In this document: positions 19,181 through 30,852 of the stretch, one piece after another | Layout of the letters: each line of letters opens with the position of its first letter | Numbering within the stretch: the first letter of the stretch is position 1 | Origin: Acheta domesticus | Taxonomy: Eukaryota; Arthropoda; Insecta; Orthoptera; Gryllidae | Reading direction: 5' to 3' | Length of the DNA: 64,000 bases | Assembly: GCA_031308135.1 (NCBI GenBank) | Contig: JAHLJT010000631.1 | Span: 7,941,286 to 8,005,285 of the forward strand | Notes under the pieces: model-generated | Databases searched by the model: none | Told to the model about the DNA's origin: nothing | What the model saw: only the letters and a program-made list of their open reading frames with translations | Translations under genes and position numbers: made by a program

Positions 19181-19577
19181 AAGTCGAAAGTGTGTACACC
19201 AGAAGGAAGGAAACAAGAGGAAGTGAAGTGAAACGATAAGATAAAATAATTGGAAATATTGAGGCGGTGGGAGACATTAGAGGAGTTCTGACGTTAAACA
19301 TGAATTGCATGAGATTAGGGAATGCAGCGTTCTGCTACTTTGCTGTTCAGAGGAAAATAATTACCTACCAAACATTTGAAAAAAGCGAGGAAAATATTTT
19401 TTTATGAACTGAATAGGAAATAAAAAACAGAGAAGAAAAGAATGGACAATCTAGAACAAAATTACAGGCATTGTAGATTCCGAAGGAATGTTCCAGATAC
19501 GCAAGCAAAACGTTGATGGTTCTAGCTTGGGTGCCGAGAGACAGTCGAAAGCGAAAGAAGCAGATGGAAAAGTGAAC

Positions 19578-19803
19578 TGCGATTTTTCTAACTTTTCCTC
19601 TCAAGGCCCACGATGGAATATGTCACGGTATTTCGCGTCTTTCTCAGTCGTGCCGCCAGATATCGCACGATAGCGACCTTATCAAGCAGTGCTTGCGATC
19701 ATGCGACTTCCAGCGGTAGGACCGAGAAAGACGCGGAATGCCGTGTGATATTCCATCTCGGTCATAGGGACTTGAGAGGCAAAGTTGGAAAAATCGCGCT
19801 ACA
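19578..19803. mobile_element. Foldback MITE family F1, copy 2
   Basis: Arms: tgcgatttttctaacttttc on the left and aaagttggaaaaatcgc on the right; inner atttcgcgtctttctcag and gagaaagacgcgga; centre aagcagtgcttgcgatcatg. Related to 8770-8975 and 52205-52442. Confidence 0.85.
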
Positions 19804-20576
19804 ATGCGAGAAGAAGGTGCAGGAAAAGACCCTAGGCAGAGGGGAAGGTAGAGCCGAAGAGGACGAGGCGCGAGGAAAGCGGAGGCGAAGGAGGAGGCGC
19901 AGATGTAAATGCGCGGTGTTCCCGAAGGGCCTCCAAGACGCCGCGGCAGCAACTTCCCACTTCTTGCCCCGCAGCGCGGCGCTGCCTGCACTCCAGCCTT
20001 GCTCCCCCCCCCTCGGGCACCGAGATAAATTCCGCATATAATGAAGTCCATCTCTCACGGGCTTCTTGTCTCGCCTGTTTTACGATGCGACGTGACCAAC
20101 TCGCGCGTTAAGTGACCCATTTCCCCTCCGGGCCTCGCCTCGCGCTCTCCCCTTCCCTCTTCGCTCCCCCTACCCCTACCCACGCCCCCTCCCCTCGGGC
20201 CCGGGGGCGCCGCGCCGGCGTTAATAATAGAATTGTAATTCCAGAAAACACCGCGGCACGGCGCTCTCGTCAAGAGCGGGCGGCGAGGGATGTTATCTCC
20301 GGGCGTCGTGCAACGTAATGGTCTGAGGGGGGTGGTGGTGAAAAATGAGTTAATTTACTTGCGTAACCGAGAAGGAAAATGATATCTCTCGGCCTATCCG
20401 ATTAATTCAACAGCCCTATAATTTAATCCTCCATTATCAGCGTTATTATCGCGCGACGGAGGCTGGCGAGGTGCGTGCGGCGTTCGTCTACGCAGTGGCG
20501 AAGGCGGCGGCTTCGCGGGACAAGAGACGAACGCCCGGCGCTCGGGTCGAGGCCGCGGAGGGCGGCGAGGGCGGGC

Positions 20577-20598
20577 TATAAAAATGTAAGATGGCTGC
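20577..20598 (+). promoter_or_regulatory. TATA-like box and YY1-like motif
   Basis: TATAAAAA is followed within a few bases by aagatggctgc. YY1-type aagatggc motifs are commonly just downstream of transcription starts. The direction of any transcript is uncertain because an inverted YY1-like motif lies 110 bp away. Confidence 0.25.
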
Positions 20599-21758
20599 GC
20601 CGAGTCGTAAGAAGCACCCTCCCAGGAGAAATTATGCGCGGAACGGCGCTTGCCTTTCTGCATAACACGGGGGGCCGCCAGAACTGGCATTCGGCTGAGA
20701 AGGTCGCCATATTGTCTCGGCAGCGGCGGTGACGTTCATTTAACGCTCGCAGCGCCCCAAGTGGCGCGAGTCGGAAACGCGGCTCGTAAAAGCTACGCCG
20801 ATGCACGGCACGGCCGGGTGAGGCGGGCAGCGGACCAAATGAAGAAATTAGGTTTGATGGAACGCGAGAGTCGCGGCGGAAACAAAAGACGCGAAAAGGA
20901 GTGCCGCAGGGGGAGGCAATGGAGGGCCGGAACGGAAGGACGCGAGACGAAAAAAAAGTGACAAATGGAGGGCGGCGCAGGAAAAAGGCCGCGGACGAGG
21001 AACAAATAGGAGGCGGAATTGCGCGCGAAAGACGCAAAACCTCTCGGGCAGGGACAGGGCGGGGCGGGGCGGGGCAGACCGGGAACGGAGGGAGGGGTGG
21101 GGAGGAGGGTGAGGGCGGAGCGGAGTAGGGTGACAGTGCGGGCCGGTCATGGAGCGGGGGCGGGGAGGGGCTGGGTGGGAGGGGATGGGGCGGAGAAGAC
21201 CGGGGCTGGGAGGCAGGGCGCGCCGAACAGGGGAGGGGCGTGGCGGGAGATGAGGCGTGGGCGGGGCGGGGCGGGGAGGGGAGGGACAGGGTCGATGACA
21301 GGGCGAGGGGAGGGGGCAGGATGAAGGTGGGGCGGAGTGGGCCGGGGCTGGGTGGCAGAGCGGGCCGGACAGGGGAGGGGCGTGGCTGGCGATGAGGGGG
21401 GCGGGGCGGGGTGGGCGGCGGCGGACGGGTCTGCGACCGGTTGAGCGAGCATTGAAGGGGCGGCGCAGGAAGTGGCAGACGCCGCGACGGCAGGCGGTGG
21501 ATTGACGACGGCGTCAAAAGAAGGGGCTCCCGGCCGAAATACTCACGAAAGACACCAGCTCCTCCTTGGGCCGACTATAACTGGCCCAGACGCGAGCGCG
21601 TGGGCGGGGGAGGGGAGTTCCGTGCGAGTGTGCGAGGCAGCGCCATCGATCGGGGGTTCCCCGCGGGCGCCGCTGCGCCGGACGGCGCCCGTTTGTCCCC
21701 AGGGGCGGAAGGGCCCTCGGAGGGCGCGAGCGATGGGCAGTCGCCCGCAGACACGCCA

Positions 21759-21818
21759 CGCCACGTCACGCCGCGCCCCGCCACGCCGCGCCGCGCCGCG
21801 CCGCGCCACGCCACGCAA
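21759..21818. repeat. Pentameric GC repeat (ccacg/ccgcg)n
   Basis: About twelve units of cacgc / ccgcg. A comparable (ggcgc)n tract lies at 52498-52562. Confidence 0.85.
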
Positions 21819-21874
21819 GGCGCACGCTTGTATCGCACCTCCACCCATCCACACCGCCCGCTCAACCACAAAAA

Positions 21875-24800
21875 CGGCTCCGTTACCCCATTACTTACAT
21901 TTCTCACTTCAATTTTCCCTTCTGCCTATTTGTTCTTCGCCTTTTGCTTCCTCTTCAGTTACCTCATTACTTACATTTATCATTTAAATTTTAGCCTCAG
22001 TCTATTCCTTCTTACCCTTTTGCCTCCTCTTCTTCTTCCTTATTTTTAATTCCCATCTTTTTTTACTATATCTTTTCATTTTCTTCTCCAAATATTCCTT
22101 CTCTTCCTCCTAGTGTGAGTTTCTGGTTTCGATACACAGCGGTCAAACGTTAATTAATAGGAAAATAAAACGAATGATAGGAAGAAACAGAGGGAAACGC
22201 AAGGAAAATCTTGCGAGTTGCATTGAGAAACCAAAACATTAGGAAATCCTTAAGTGAAGACTGTGTTCCAATCTGCCCAAATACTGGAACAGAATTAGGT
22301 TGGCCACGTCATAATGATAAAGAACGATCTTTGAGCATATATCTTGCTAGCATACACGCTGTCCACGGATTCAAAGAACGGAAAATTGCTGAAGAAGGGG
22401 AAGGTCAGCAAGACGGGTGGGGTGGAATAATGGGGAAAAGCGGATATCCTACACTCTTGGACCGATTGTGTAGATGAAGAAAGGGAGATATATTTTGAAG
22501 AATAAAAGAGATATAATATAAATTAATTTAATATTAAAAACTTGTTATTAAGTTAAAACAGTGGATATCCTATGTCAAATGGATTTTTGTAGAGGGGAAA
22601 TTCCACCAACTCCTATGTTACTTCTAGGTTCTCTCCAAATTAACTACCCTCCATTTAGCCTTTCCCATTCAGAGAATTTTGTGGCACTCCATTCATTCGT
22701 TTAATCGTATCACTAAATGATTGCAAACGTTTCTTTATTTGTCCTAATTATTTATAATAAACAAATTAAATCATTCGAGCGGAATTCGCTATTTTCTGTT
22801 GCGGAGAGATGCTATCGATTTGTCCTGCACAAACGTATTCTGATACTCTCATTAATGTCATTCGTGTAGAATATTATTAAAAGAGATAGAAATAATTATT
22901 CGTGAGCACGGAAAAACCGTCAAAATGACGGAAGAAAATAAAATTCACATATTAATAATTCATTATAATTAGTAGTAGAACATAATTATTGACTTCTTGT
23001 AATACTAAATTTAATTTAACTAGGCCACCCAAGATCAAGAGGCCACCGATCGAAGTCAATTTAGGGGAGTTTACCCGGTGATGCAGTATTTTGCAAATTT
23101 CGAAATGGAAACTCGCTCCAAATACCTTTCCCCCAATCTCAAACTCACTCCATCTTTCCGAATTAAGCGCCGCGAAAACCATCGAATTGTACCACAAGAT
23201 ACTTTCCAACAGCACTAAATATGTGTGTTATTCATAGCGACACGGATGGATTTTAATTTTTATCGCTTCGAAGGAAGTTATATCCGAAAAATCTTTTTTG
23301 GAACACACACTAAAACTATAAGTAATAATATAAAAAAATCCTCAAGTTTCTACCATGCTCCTGTTGCTCAAATTTAATGATATCATCGCGGGGACGGAGG
23401 AAATTATTAGAGATTATTTTGCCATCTGTTTACTACTTAATCACATTTCATGAGCATAAGAACTCATCTTAATTCAAATCATTAAATAATTAATTGCTTT
23501 CAATTCTTTGAAATAGTGAAGCCTAAGAAGCACGTTAATTACGGAAAAAAGGTGTTTGATAAAAGCATCTCATCAAAATCCATTACACTATTATAATAAT
23601 GTTATTTAAGTTTTAAGTGATTATATCTAAGAAATACTCATAAAAAGCTTTACGTTAGGTAATAGTTTCAGAACAATCCCACTGAATATTGCAATACACA
23701 CGGTACGAATGTAGTATATCATAAACATTTTATATGTCTAGTTATAATCAACGTTTTCACACAATGAGTCTTTCCTGTTTTCAATTTATTTGCCTCCACG
23801 TATTGAATTATCTCCCTCAAAATTGCAATTTGCTGAAAAAAAATCCATCATCAATAGCCAATTTGACGTCGTCATAATTACATGGAAATAATTTCCCACT
23901 TCAAATTTTAAAAAAGCTGCGTCCACAAATGTTTAAAAAACGTTTCAGAAACATCCCTACTGCTTCTTTGTAACCATCTATAATACATTTACGTGATATT
24001 TCACATGAGATACCTCAATGCAGAAGATGACTCATAATTCACTGTGTTAAAGGGAAATACATCAATATCAAGTTACGTACGTCGCTCGCAACCAGCATTT
24101 TTCAATACAAGCAACTGAAATATTATCTTGTTCGGAATCGGGTCAGATTGAAACGTCTAGAACTTGCAGTCGGGTACATGATAAACCAGTTTCACAATTT
24201 CGGGCATGAACTAACTTTGCATCTCAATTTCCGAAGTGTCACTGATGTATTTCTGCAGTCGCTGACGCTCCATAGCCCACGCCCGCGCGAACCAGTTCAA
24301 CTCTCCGTCCGTCGGACGTGCGCGATAGAGTTACTAGCTTTCCGAAACAGTGTTGCCAGGTTTACTGAAGGCACAGAAGAATTACTGAAGGTCATTCAAA
24401 TGTTTGCAAGGAATATCTCCGAAAGGGCACGTGAGATGGTGAAATTTCGTTAAATGCCAAATGAAACTTTTATTTGTAATAGCTAACTTGTTTTGCCCTC
24501 TCAAGTGAATCGGATTAAGCTTTGTAAGTACTTCATTAATAATGCATTTAAAACATACTTCAGCAACATTTTAGTCACCAGTGCTCAGCAATAAGAGTTT
24601 TTCTGTCGAAAATTCCGCGTTTTCCGGCGCACGATTACAATACTTTCTTTTGTTACGAAGGAAGGGTAAGAAAGTAAAAACTGAAATGCTTTCTATCCGA
24701 ATCAAAATATTCGGTTAAAAATTTTTACTAAACAAAATATAAAAGTATTCCCCTTCATATACTTGAATATTATTAAGAAACTAATTTTTTGATATCATTT

Positions 24801-25085
24801 CCACGACGTTTAAATGGTTCATTAATGAAGTTTTTTTAATTTTTTAAAAGTTAAAAAAATTATTTTAAGTCACATCAACGACACGGTTATTAGCGACTGC
24901 ATCTATACATGATATTCTGTAATCAATCGAGGATTTAATAAATTAAATAATGAACAAAATTGAAACATATATTAGAACAGTAATTAACAACTGACAGTCG
25001 CGCTTATAAAGCGTTAAAATTATGTAAAATACTTGAAGTGTAATATAAATCACTAAATGATTTATAAGCACTAAAAGCGCTTATA
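21875..25085. other. AT-rich, no supported gene
   Basis: About 3.2 kb. An open frame at 24148-24453 has no splice signals, starts at a non-ATG-like context and shows no domain, so it is not called. A more GC-rich patch lies at 24230-24330. Confidence 0.5.
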
Positions 25086-25089
25086 AATT

Positions 25090-25136
25090 ATTAAAATTAT
25101 GTAAAATACTAAAAGTGTATTTTACATAATTTTAAT
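25090..25136. repeat. Perfect 20-bp palindrome
   Basis: attaaaattatgtaaaatac (25090-25109) is exactly inverted at 25117-25136 around a 7-nt loop. A partial third copy occurs near 25016. Confidence 0.85.
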
Positions 25137-25207
25137 ATATTTTACTTAAAAACACACGTTTTCTAAAACCGTTTTCCAAAATTTTCCGTTACCCGCAACC
25201 TTGCAAC

Positions 25208-25211
25208 ACTC

Positions 25212-25257
<46 letters not shown>

Positions 25258-25272
25258 CGACGACGACGACGA
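25208..25272. repeat. (CAA)n then (CGA)n microsatellite
   Basis: About 16 CAA triplets run directly into about five CGA triplets. Confidence 0.95.
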
Positions 25273-25949
25273 AAGTTCTGACCATGCAATTTTCAAATTT
25301 AAAAACAAATTTAACATTTTTCGAAAAGAAATTTTCCTAAGTAATATTTTAATAACTCAATGCTCATTACAAACAGTAATGTCAGATTAAATACTACATT
25401 CTCGATTGATTAGACATTCGCAATTAAAAATAGAAAATTACTTTATAACTAATAACTAATTTTGATGCAAATAGTTGTAGATCACGCATTATTTATAGCT
25501 CCAAATTCATCAGTAAGTTAATAGCATTCTTTGTCAAGTTACAACAAAAATTCAGTGCAAGAACGACTAATACAATTCTCCCAGGATAGTAATTCCCCCA
25601 CCAATGTATTACTACGCTACGTAGCTTGTTAATAAAACATGATTTTGTTACATATTTTCAGGGATGTTTATACCAAAAGGAGCGTACTTCAAAATATTAC
25701 GAACTCATATTCATGTGATAATGACATTGTGATTAATAAAAGTACAACTGAAAATATTTAATGAAATAATATTTCATGAACCTATTTAATTAAATCTTAT
25801 AAATTTTCTCAGTTAGTACCACGCAGTACCTTAAGTTCTTAACACCTTGGAGAATTTCAGCCATTTTAAATAGTTTTACAGATTAAATGAATTAAACGAC
25901 ACGAATATTGTCGACATTAACTGGAAGTCCAGATATTATTTCAGCGCTA

Positions 25950-26322
25950 CAAAGCCCCGGTGCGTCACCAGCAGAAACGACAACCCGGCCACCAACCGGT
26001 CGCTACATGCGCAGGTTGAAATATGTGCTGCATTATGAAAACGAGCGAGATCCGCCAAATGCATTCTGCTCCCGAGTGCCGCATTGGCGCCAGCGATATC
26101 ATTGACAAGCTTATTATCGTGCCGGAGCCATTAGGCCTATCGATGGTTGTGCCCCGGCGCGCGATGTGACGACAAATGAACAACGAAACAGCGCGACCTG
26201 CCGCGCATGAAAAATGGCTGAAACGCGCCGCCCGCCCGCCGCGGTCCCCGGGGCGATGCGCCACCGCGCATGCGCAAGAGGAGCTACGCAACGTCAACGC
26301 CAGGCTCAAAACGGCCGGGAAG
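25950..26322. promoter_or_regulatory. GC-rich island with possible enhancer motifs, split by a MITE
   Basis: Complex CpG-rich sequence including gatatcattgacaagcttat and gccattaggcctatcgatgg. The hAT MITE at 26323 inserted into its right edge; the island resumes at about 27212. Regulatory role is inferred from sequence complexity only. Confidence 0.3.
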
Positions 26323-27211
26323 CAGTGGCGTAGCTTCCGTTGGAGTCACCCCCCACCCCCATAAATTAAGTATAAAAGTATCTATTGCTGCATTGATTGC
26401 ACATTACTATATTAAAAATACAAACATACTTGCACATTTTGTTGCGGCGATGGTGTAATGGTTAGCGTATCGGACTGTTATACCCAGTTCGCGGGTTCAA
26501 ACCCGATCGAAGCCGTGGATTTTTAGGGGCGAAAAATATCCTTCGTACGCCTTCTTTCGGAGGGGAAGTAAAGACGGCTGTCACATGTTAGTAGATTTAC
26601 TGCATGTAAAAGATCCTCAAGCCTAAATGACACCTTAGCAGAATTCAAAATCGCTTGTTTCGCCGACCATGGAATACCTCATTTCTCAGCTAGGTGGTGA
26701 AATTTGCGTGGTCTGACGGAAGAGCAGGCCTCATGGCCTGAGTCTCGCCACGTAAAACAAGGCATTAATTCAATTCAATTCATGATAATTATTTATAATA
26801 TATTAACAAATTCTATGTAATTAAGAATAATTGCAATATAATTGCAATTAAATCATAATCTATGCTTGTGATTTAAATGTATACTTATTAAATTAATATA
26901 AATAATTTTTAACTAAACCATAGAAATTATACAATTTCAACAATAAAATTTTCAAACAACTAAAACTAAAAAAAAAAATTAAATATATAAAATTTTTAAG
27001 TAAATGATTTAAATTATATAATTAATACTATAATATAATTATATACTATAGTATTAATTATAATATATAATAAATTAATTGTAATATATATTAAATTAAT
27101 ATGTAATGTATAATTATATAATAAATTATATAATTAATGTAATTGGTGTCCCCCCTAGAATGGTGTCACCCGGGGCGCGCCGTCCCCCCTGTCCCCCTAG
27201 CTACGCCACTG
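26323..27211. mobile_element. hAT-type MITE copy 1 with nested SINE-B
   Basis: Terminal inverted repeats cagtggcgtagct / agctacgccactg are flanked by a perfect 8-bp target duplication, ccgggaag at 26315-26322 and 27212-27219. CAGTG ends with an 8-bp duplication define the hAT superfamily. The interior is AT-rich and non-coding, and SINE-B (26444-26781) has inserted in it. Related copy at 38990-39409. Confidence 0.92.
26444..26781 (+). mobile_element. SINE-B copy 2 (best tRNA-like head)
   Basis: The head has A box tggtgtaatggttagcg and B box gggttcaaacccgatc, both standard Pol III promoter elements. The body includes cttcgtacgccttctttcgg and aaaagatcctcaagcctaaa, and the tail is attaattcaattcaattc. 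It is nested in the hAT MITE, so it is younger than that insertion. Confidence 0.88.
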
Positions 27212-27219
27212 CCGGGAAG

Positions 27220-28115
27220 GAAAAACCAATGCGATGAGAATGTTACAAAAAGCTCCACTGATGGCGAAGTGCGCTGTTGAATGGCAAGTGGACGCTCGAC
27301 AAGAAAAACGTTACTGTTTGGCATTGGATGTAAAATGAAAAGGCTCTCGTGGAAATAATGAATGTCATGTGTGAAAGAATGCACGAAATCGAATTTGATG
27401 AGTTTGAAATAAAGGATTCCGATGAGTTTGAAATAAAGCATTCTCCGAGTATTGTAAGTAAATTTATGAAACGTATTCAGGATTTTGTATGCCGGGATTG
27501 TATATTAGTACACACATTTCATCACTCGCTCATTTTCGATGACCCATGGACGTTTCCCTCCAATTCACTAACTGAAATACCAGGACCACTGACCACGCAG
27601 TCAGCCTCGAAAGCTTCTTTGAAGCATATGAATACTTTCAACATATGAATATATCAGCATGTGAATACTTGTATTTTCAACAGTTACCATGTCACAGACG
27701 TGGGCAGACTAAAAGAACAGTGGGAGACACTACATTTCTAGTACCCTTTTTTAATGAACTTATTTATTTAGCATGAGTGGCAGAATTTACTAGTACATGA
27801 ATAAAATATATTATAAGGAGAATGAAAATATAACGTGACAATTAAGAAATACAATTTATTTCACGTTAAACTTTTTACATGACTGCCAGGTGGCTTTGAA
27901 AGTCGTTTCTCCCAAGGTTTCGATATCAATTTCTCAAATTGTCCTGTTAACAAAGGGAAAAAATCAAGGATTGTCCATTTTCAAGGAAAGAAAGCGTCTT
28001 TATTACCCAGACTACAGGGCCCCTTTCAAAATTTTCAGGAGGAACACGACACGCCTACGCAACGCCTCTGATCATGTCAATGACAAGTCAATAATTTTGC
28101 AGCATGAGGTTTCAA
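27220..28115. other. Unassigned sequence
   Basis: Contains a short duplication (gatgagtttgaaataaag near 27398 and 27421). No gene was recognised. Confidence 0.5.
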
Positions 28116-28120
28116 ACATT

Positions 28121-28459
28121 CTACATTACCGGCAGCGTATAAGCGCAGTTCTCTCGCCACGTGCTGTGGTGCGTCATGTGACCTACTCTGAAGCAATCAG
28201 CTTGCGAGGATTTGTTTACTCTCTCGCAGCCAGAATTCAGCGTTGCCGCTCAACTGACTCGCACAAAGTCGCGGAGGCGGTAAGGTTCGGCCTTGGCGAA
28301 AGTTATGAACATGATATCAAGATGTGTCATAGTGTTTCAGGAAGAGTTAATGTTTTGATATTTAATTTATCTGTGATTTACGTGGTGCCATATGCGTAGC
28401 AATGTGTGACAACAGCGCATTGAACTGTCAGAGTCGCTTATAAGCTGCCGGTAATGTAG
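28121..28459. mobile_element. Small DNA transposon/MITE with 25-bp TIRs
   Basis: ctacattaccggcagc plus gtataagcg at 28121-28145 is inverted at 28435-28459 with one mismatch. The 339-bp element has no transposase. No target duplication is obvious. It overlaps the end of a 170-codon open frame that I therefore do not call as a gene. Confidence 0.75.
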
Positions 28460-28545
28460 GGGTAGGAGTTGCCAATCGTGCCGATTTAGTCGAGACAGTC
28501 CCGATTTTTTGAATTTGTCGCGCGTCCCGGCACTAACCTAGTCGG

Positions 28546-29022
28546 GACGGCAATCGTCCCAATATTATAGAATTTTCCTTAAAAATGTTAATTTTTGTAA
28601 ATAAAATGTATTTTCATAATAATTTGAAGATTTTTGTATTCCAACTTTTACGCAAAGAAAATGCCTAAAATTACATTATTTTGCCCTTAATTTTCCAAAA
28701 TTTGCCCCGGGACTCACCCTTTCAGGTGGTTGAACCTGATTTTATCTAGACAAAAGTTGGTAACCGTAGGGAGGCGATCTGACGGCAACTGTCCCGATAT
28801 TTTAGACTTTTCATTTAAAAAGTTAATTTTTGTTTATAAAATTGATTTTTATAATAATTTTAAGTTTTTTGTGTTCCAACCTTCAGGCAAAGAAAATGCC
28901 TAAAATTACATTATTTTTCCCCTTAATTTTCCAATATTTACCCCAGACTCCGCCCCTTTCAGGTGGTTGGACCAGAATCGCGATTTGATCTAGACAAAAG
29001 TTGGTAACCGTGGGGAGGCGAT
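28546..29022. repeat. ~235-bp tandem duplication
   Basis: Copies 28546-28780 and 28781-29022 share gacggcaa..tgtccc-like starts, aaagaaaatgcctaaaatta, ctttcaggtggttg and acaaaagttggtaaccgt. The flanking ggagttgccaatcg and inverted taccaacttttgtc are like hAT termini, so this may be the internally duplicated remnant of such an element. Confidence 0.75.
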
Positions 29023-29280
29023 CCCTGGTATTCCCCTCCTTCCGGGCGCAGTTTTCAGCCGCCTCGCTTTATCCTGGCGGCCCTCTGTTGGCGCTATCGG
29101 CGGCGGAAAGACTGCGGACGTCCCCCCGCCGCCTGGCGCGCGCGCGGGCGCCCTCGGAGGCCGCGCACCGGCGGCGGAAGCCCTTTCACAGCGCGCCGCT
29201 GCGCCGCCGCGCCGCCCGCGCTCATCCGCGCCTGCCACAAAAGAGGACGCGTGGGGGGCGGGTTGATGTCGAATTGGCGG
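29022..29280. promoter_or_regulatory. CpG-rich island
   Basis: CpG-dense sequence (gcctggcgcgcgcgcgggcg) with no supported ORF. Together with 30270-30500 it brackets the GGTGGC repeat. Function inferred from composition only. Confidence 0.25.
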
Positions 29281-30290
29281 TGGCGGCGGCGGGGGACGCG
29301 AGGGTAGCGACGGCGGCGGTGACGGTGGTGAGAGCGGTGGCGCGCGGTCCGGGGGTGGTGGCGACGGCGGCGGCGGCGGCGGCGGCGGTGGTGGTCGTGG
29401 TCGTGGTGGTGGTGGTGGTGGTGGTGGCGGTGGCGGTGGTGGCGGTGGCGGTGGTGGCGGTGGCGGTGGCGGTGGCGGTGGCGGTGGCGGTGGCGGTGGC
29501 GGTGGCGGTGGCGGTGGCGGTGGCGGTGGCGGTGGCGGTGGCGGTGGCGGTGGCGGTGGCGGTGGCGGCGGCGGTGGCGGCGGCGGCGGCGGTGGGGTTG
29601 ATGTCGAATTGGCGGTGGCGGCGGCGGTGGAGGCGCGGATGGCGACCGCTGCGGCGGTGGAGGCAGTGGTGACGGTGGCAGAGGTGGGAGCGATGGTGGC
29701 GTGCATGGTGGCGGTGACGATGACGATGATTGTGGTGCTGCTGGTGAAGGTGTAGGCGGTGGAGAGTGGAGGCGTCGGCGAAGACGGGGTGGCGGGATTC
29801 GAAGGGATGGAAGTCGGCAGCAGTAGCGTCGAAAGGAACAGTGATGGGGGCAAAGGCAGTGGCAATGGCAATGGCAGTGGCAGTGGCAGTGGCAGTGGCA
29901 GTGGCAGTGGCAGTGGCAGTGGCAGTGGCAGTGGCGGCGGCGGCGGTGTTGTTGGTAGAGGTTGGGGTGGTGGTGCGAATGGTGGGAGTGGTGGCGATGA
30001 CGGTGGCGGTGGCGATGTTGTTGGTAGAGGTGGGGGTGGTGGTGGGATGGTGGTGGCAATGGTGGGAGGTGGCGGCAGTGGCGGTGTGGGTGGGGGCGGC
30101 GGAGGCGTTGGCGTTAGCGTTGGCGATGGGGTTGGTGATGGCGGCGGGGGCGGCATCGGCAGTGGCAGTGGCGGCGTGGGTGGGGGCGGCGGCGACGTTG
30201 GCGTTGGCGATGGGGGTGGTGATGGCGGCGGAGACGGTAGCGGCAGAGGCAGTGGCGGCGTGGGTGGGGGGGGCGGCAGCGGGGGGCGGG
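29280..30290. repeat. GGTGGC / GGCAGT low-complexity region
   Basis: Long runs of ggtggc (about 29400-29580) and ggcagt (29870-29935) lie within GGN-rich sequence. A 22-bp string including gttgatgtcgaattggcggt occurs at 29262 and again at 29597, showing internal duplication. Open frames on both strands are composition artefacts. Confidence 0.9.
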
Positions 30291-30500
30291 AGAAGAGCGC
30301 GCGGCGTCCGGGCCGCGATCGACAGGCGCACAATGCGCCGCCGTTTTGTTGGCGCGCGCGTCCTTCCGGGCCGCGCCCCACCGCCGGCGGGGGGGGGGGG
30401 GCTGCGGCTGGGACGCGCCGGCGGAGAGCAGCTCGCTGTTCGCCTCGCCCCGCGGCCTCGCCCGCGCGCGCGCGCTTCGCCTGATCGCACGCGTGCTTTG
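30270..30500. promoter_or_regulatory. CpG-rich island
   Basis: CpG-dense segment (gcgcgcggcgtccgggccgc), including a run of G near 30391. No gene is assigned; regulatory role is only a possibility. Confidence 0.25.
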
Positions 30501-30600
30501 ATCCTTTCAACTCGCCCAACATGGGGCGTATGACACGCATTATCTTAAGCTCCGATACGGGCCGCGGCTTCAATTCAGTCTTCTTATGAGTGGAGACAGG

Positions 30601-30852
30601 AAAAATATGTAGTATTAAACGTCAAAATATGTACATAAATATGTAATGAAAACAGTAAGAATATATAATAAATATGTAAAATCCGATATAATATGTAATA
30701 TTAAAATTCTCTAATTAAAAACCAGTTACATAACAAGAAGTTACTCGTACAATTAGAAAAACTGCTCACTTTACATCATACAACTTTCTCCTCAATAGTA
30801 AAAGCTTAATCTATTGTAATATAGGACCGTAGTTTAGCAGCCGGACTAATCG
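30601..30852. repeat. ATATGTA-rich dispersed repeat, copy 1
   Basis: About 250 bp: aaaaatatgtagtattaaa, aatgaaaacagtaagaatat, aaaactgctcactttacatc, ggaccgtagtttagcag. Repeated in the same orientation at 31766-32010. The segment to 31285 ends in aaaaatccgatccct, a terminus-like sequence. Confidence 0.85.

Larger units (their letters stand above)
19805..21870. promoter_or_regulatory. Large CpG island, candidate promoter region
   Basis: About 2 kb of CpG-rich sequence on an AT-rich background. It includes TATAAAAA at 20577, a YY1-like aagatggctgc at 20588, and an inverted ccatattg YY1-like site near 20707. Homeodomain-type AT cores (ccgattaattcaacag, ataatttaatcc) lie near 20400. The G-rich segment 20900-21470 yields long but repetitive ORFs that I reject. 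It lies 7-9 kb upstream of the first visible NACHT exon in gene sense, so it could be that gene's promoter; this is inference. Confidence 0.4.

Noticed and set aside
20576..21517. 313-codon minus-strand Pro/Ser-rich ORF
   Set aside because: Composition of the G-rich island. Low complexity throughout, no domain, no compatible splice sites to the NACHT exons.
26444..26520. A true tRNA gene at the SINE-B head
   Set aside because: A and B boxes are good, but the body and tail are shared with two other copies, which makes it a SINE.
27890..28399. 170-codon plus-strand ORF
   Set aside because: It begins at a GTG, overlaps the TIR element 28121-28459, and shows no domain or codon bias.
28990..30573. 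527-codon minus-strand polyproline ORF and several overlapping plus-strand ORFs
   Set aside because: They are translations of the GGTGGC/GGCAGT repeat and CpG islands. Variation does not favour the third codon position of any frame, and no exon signals were seen.
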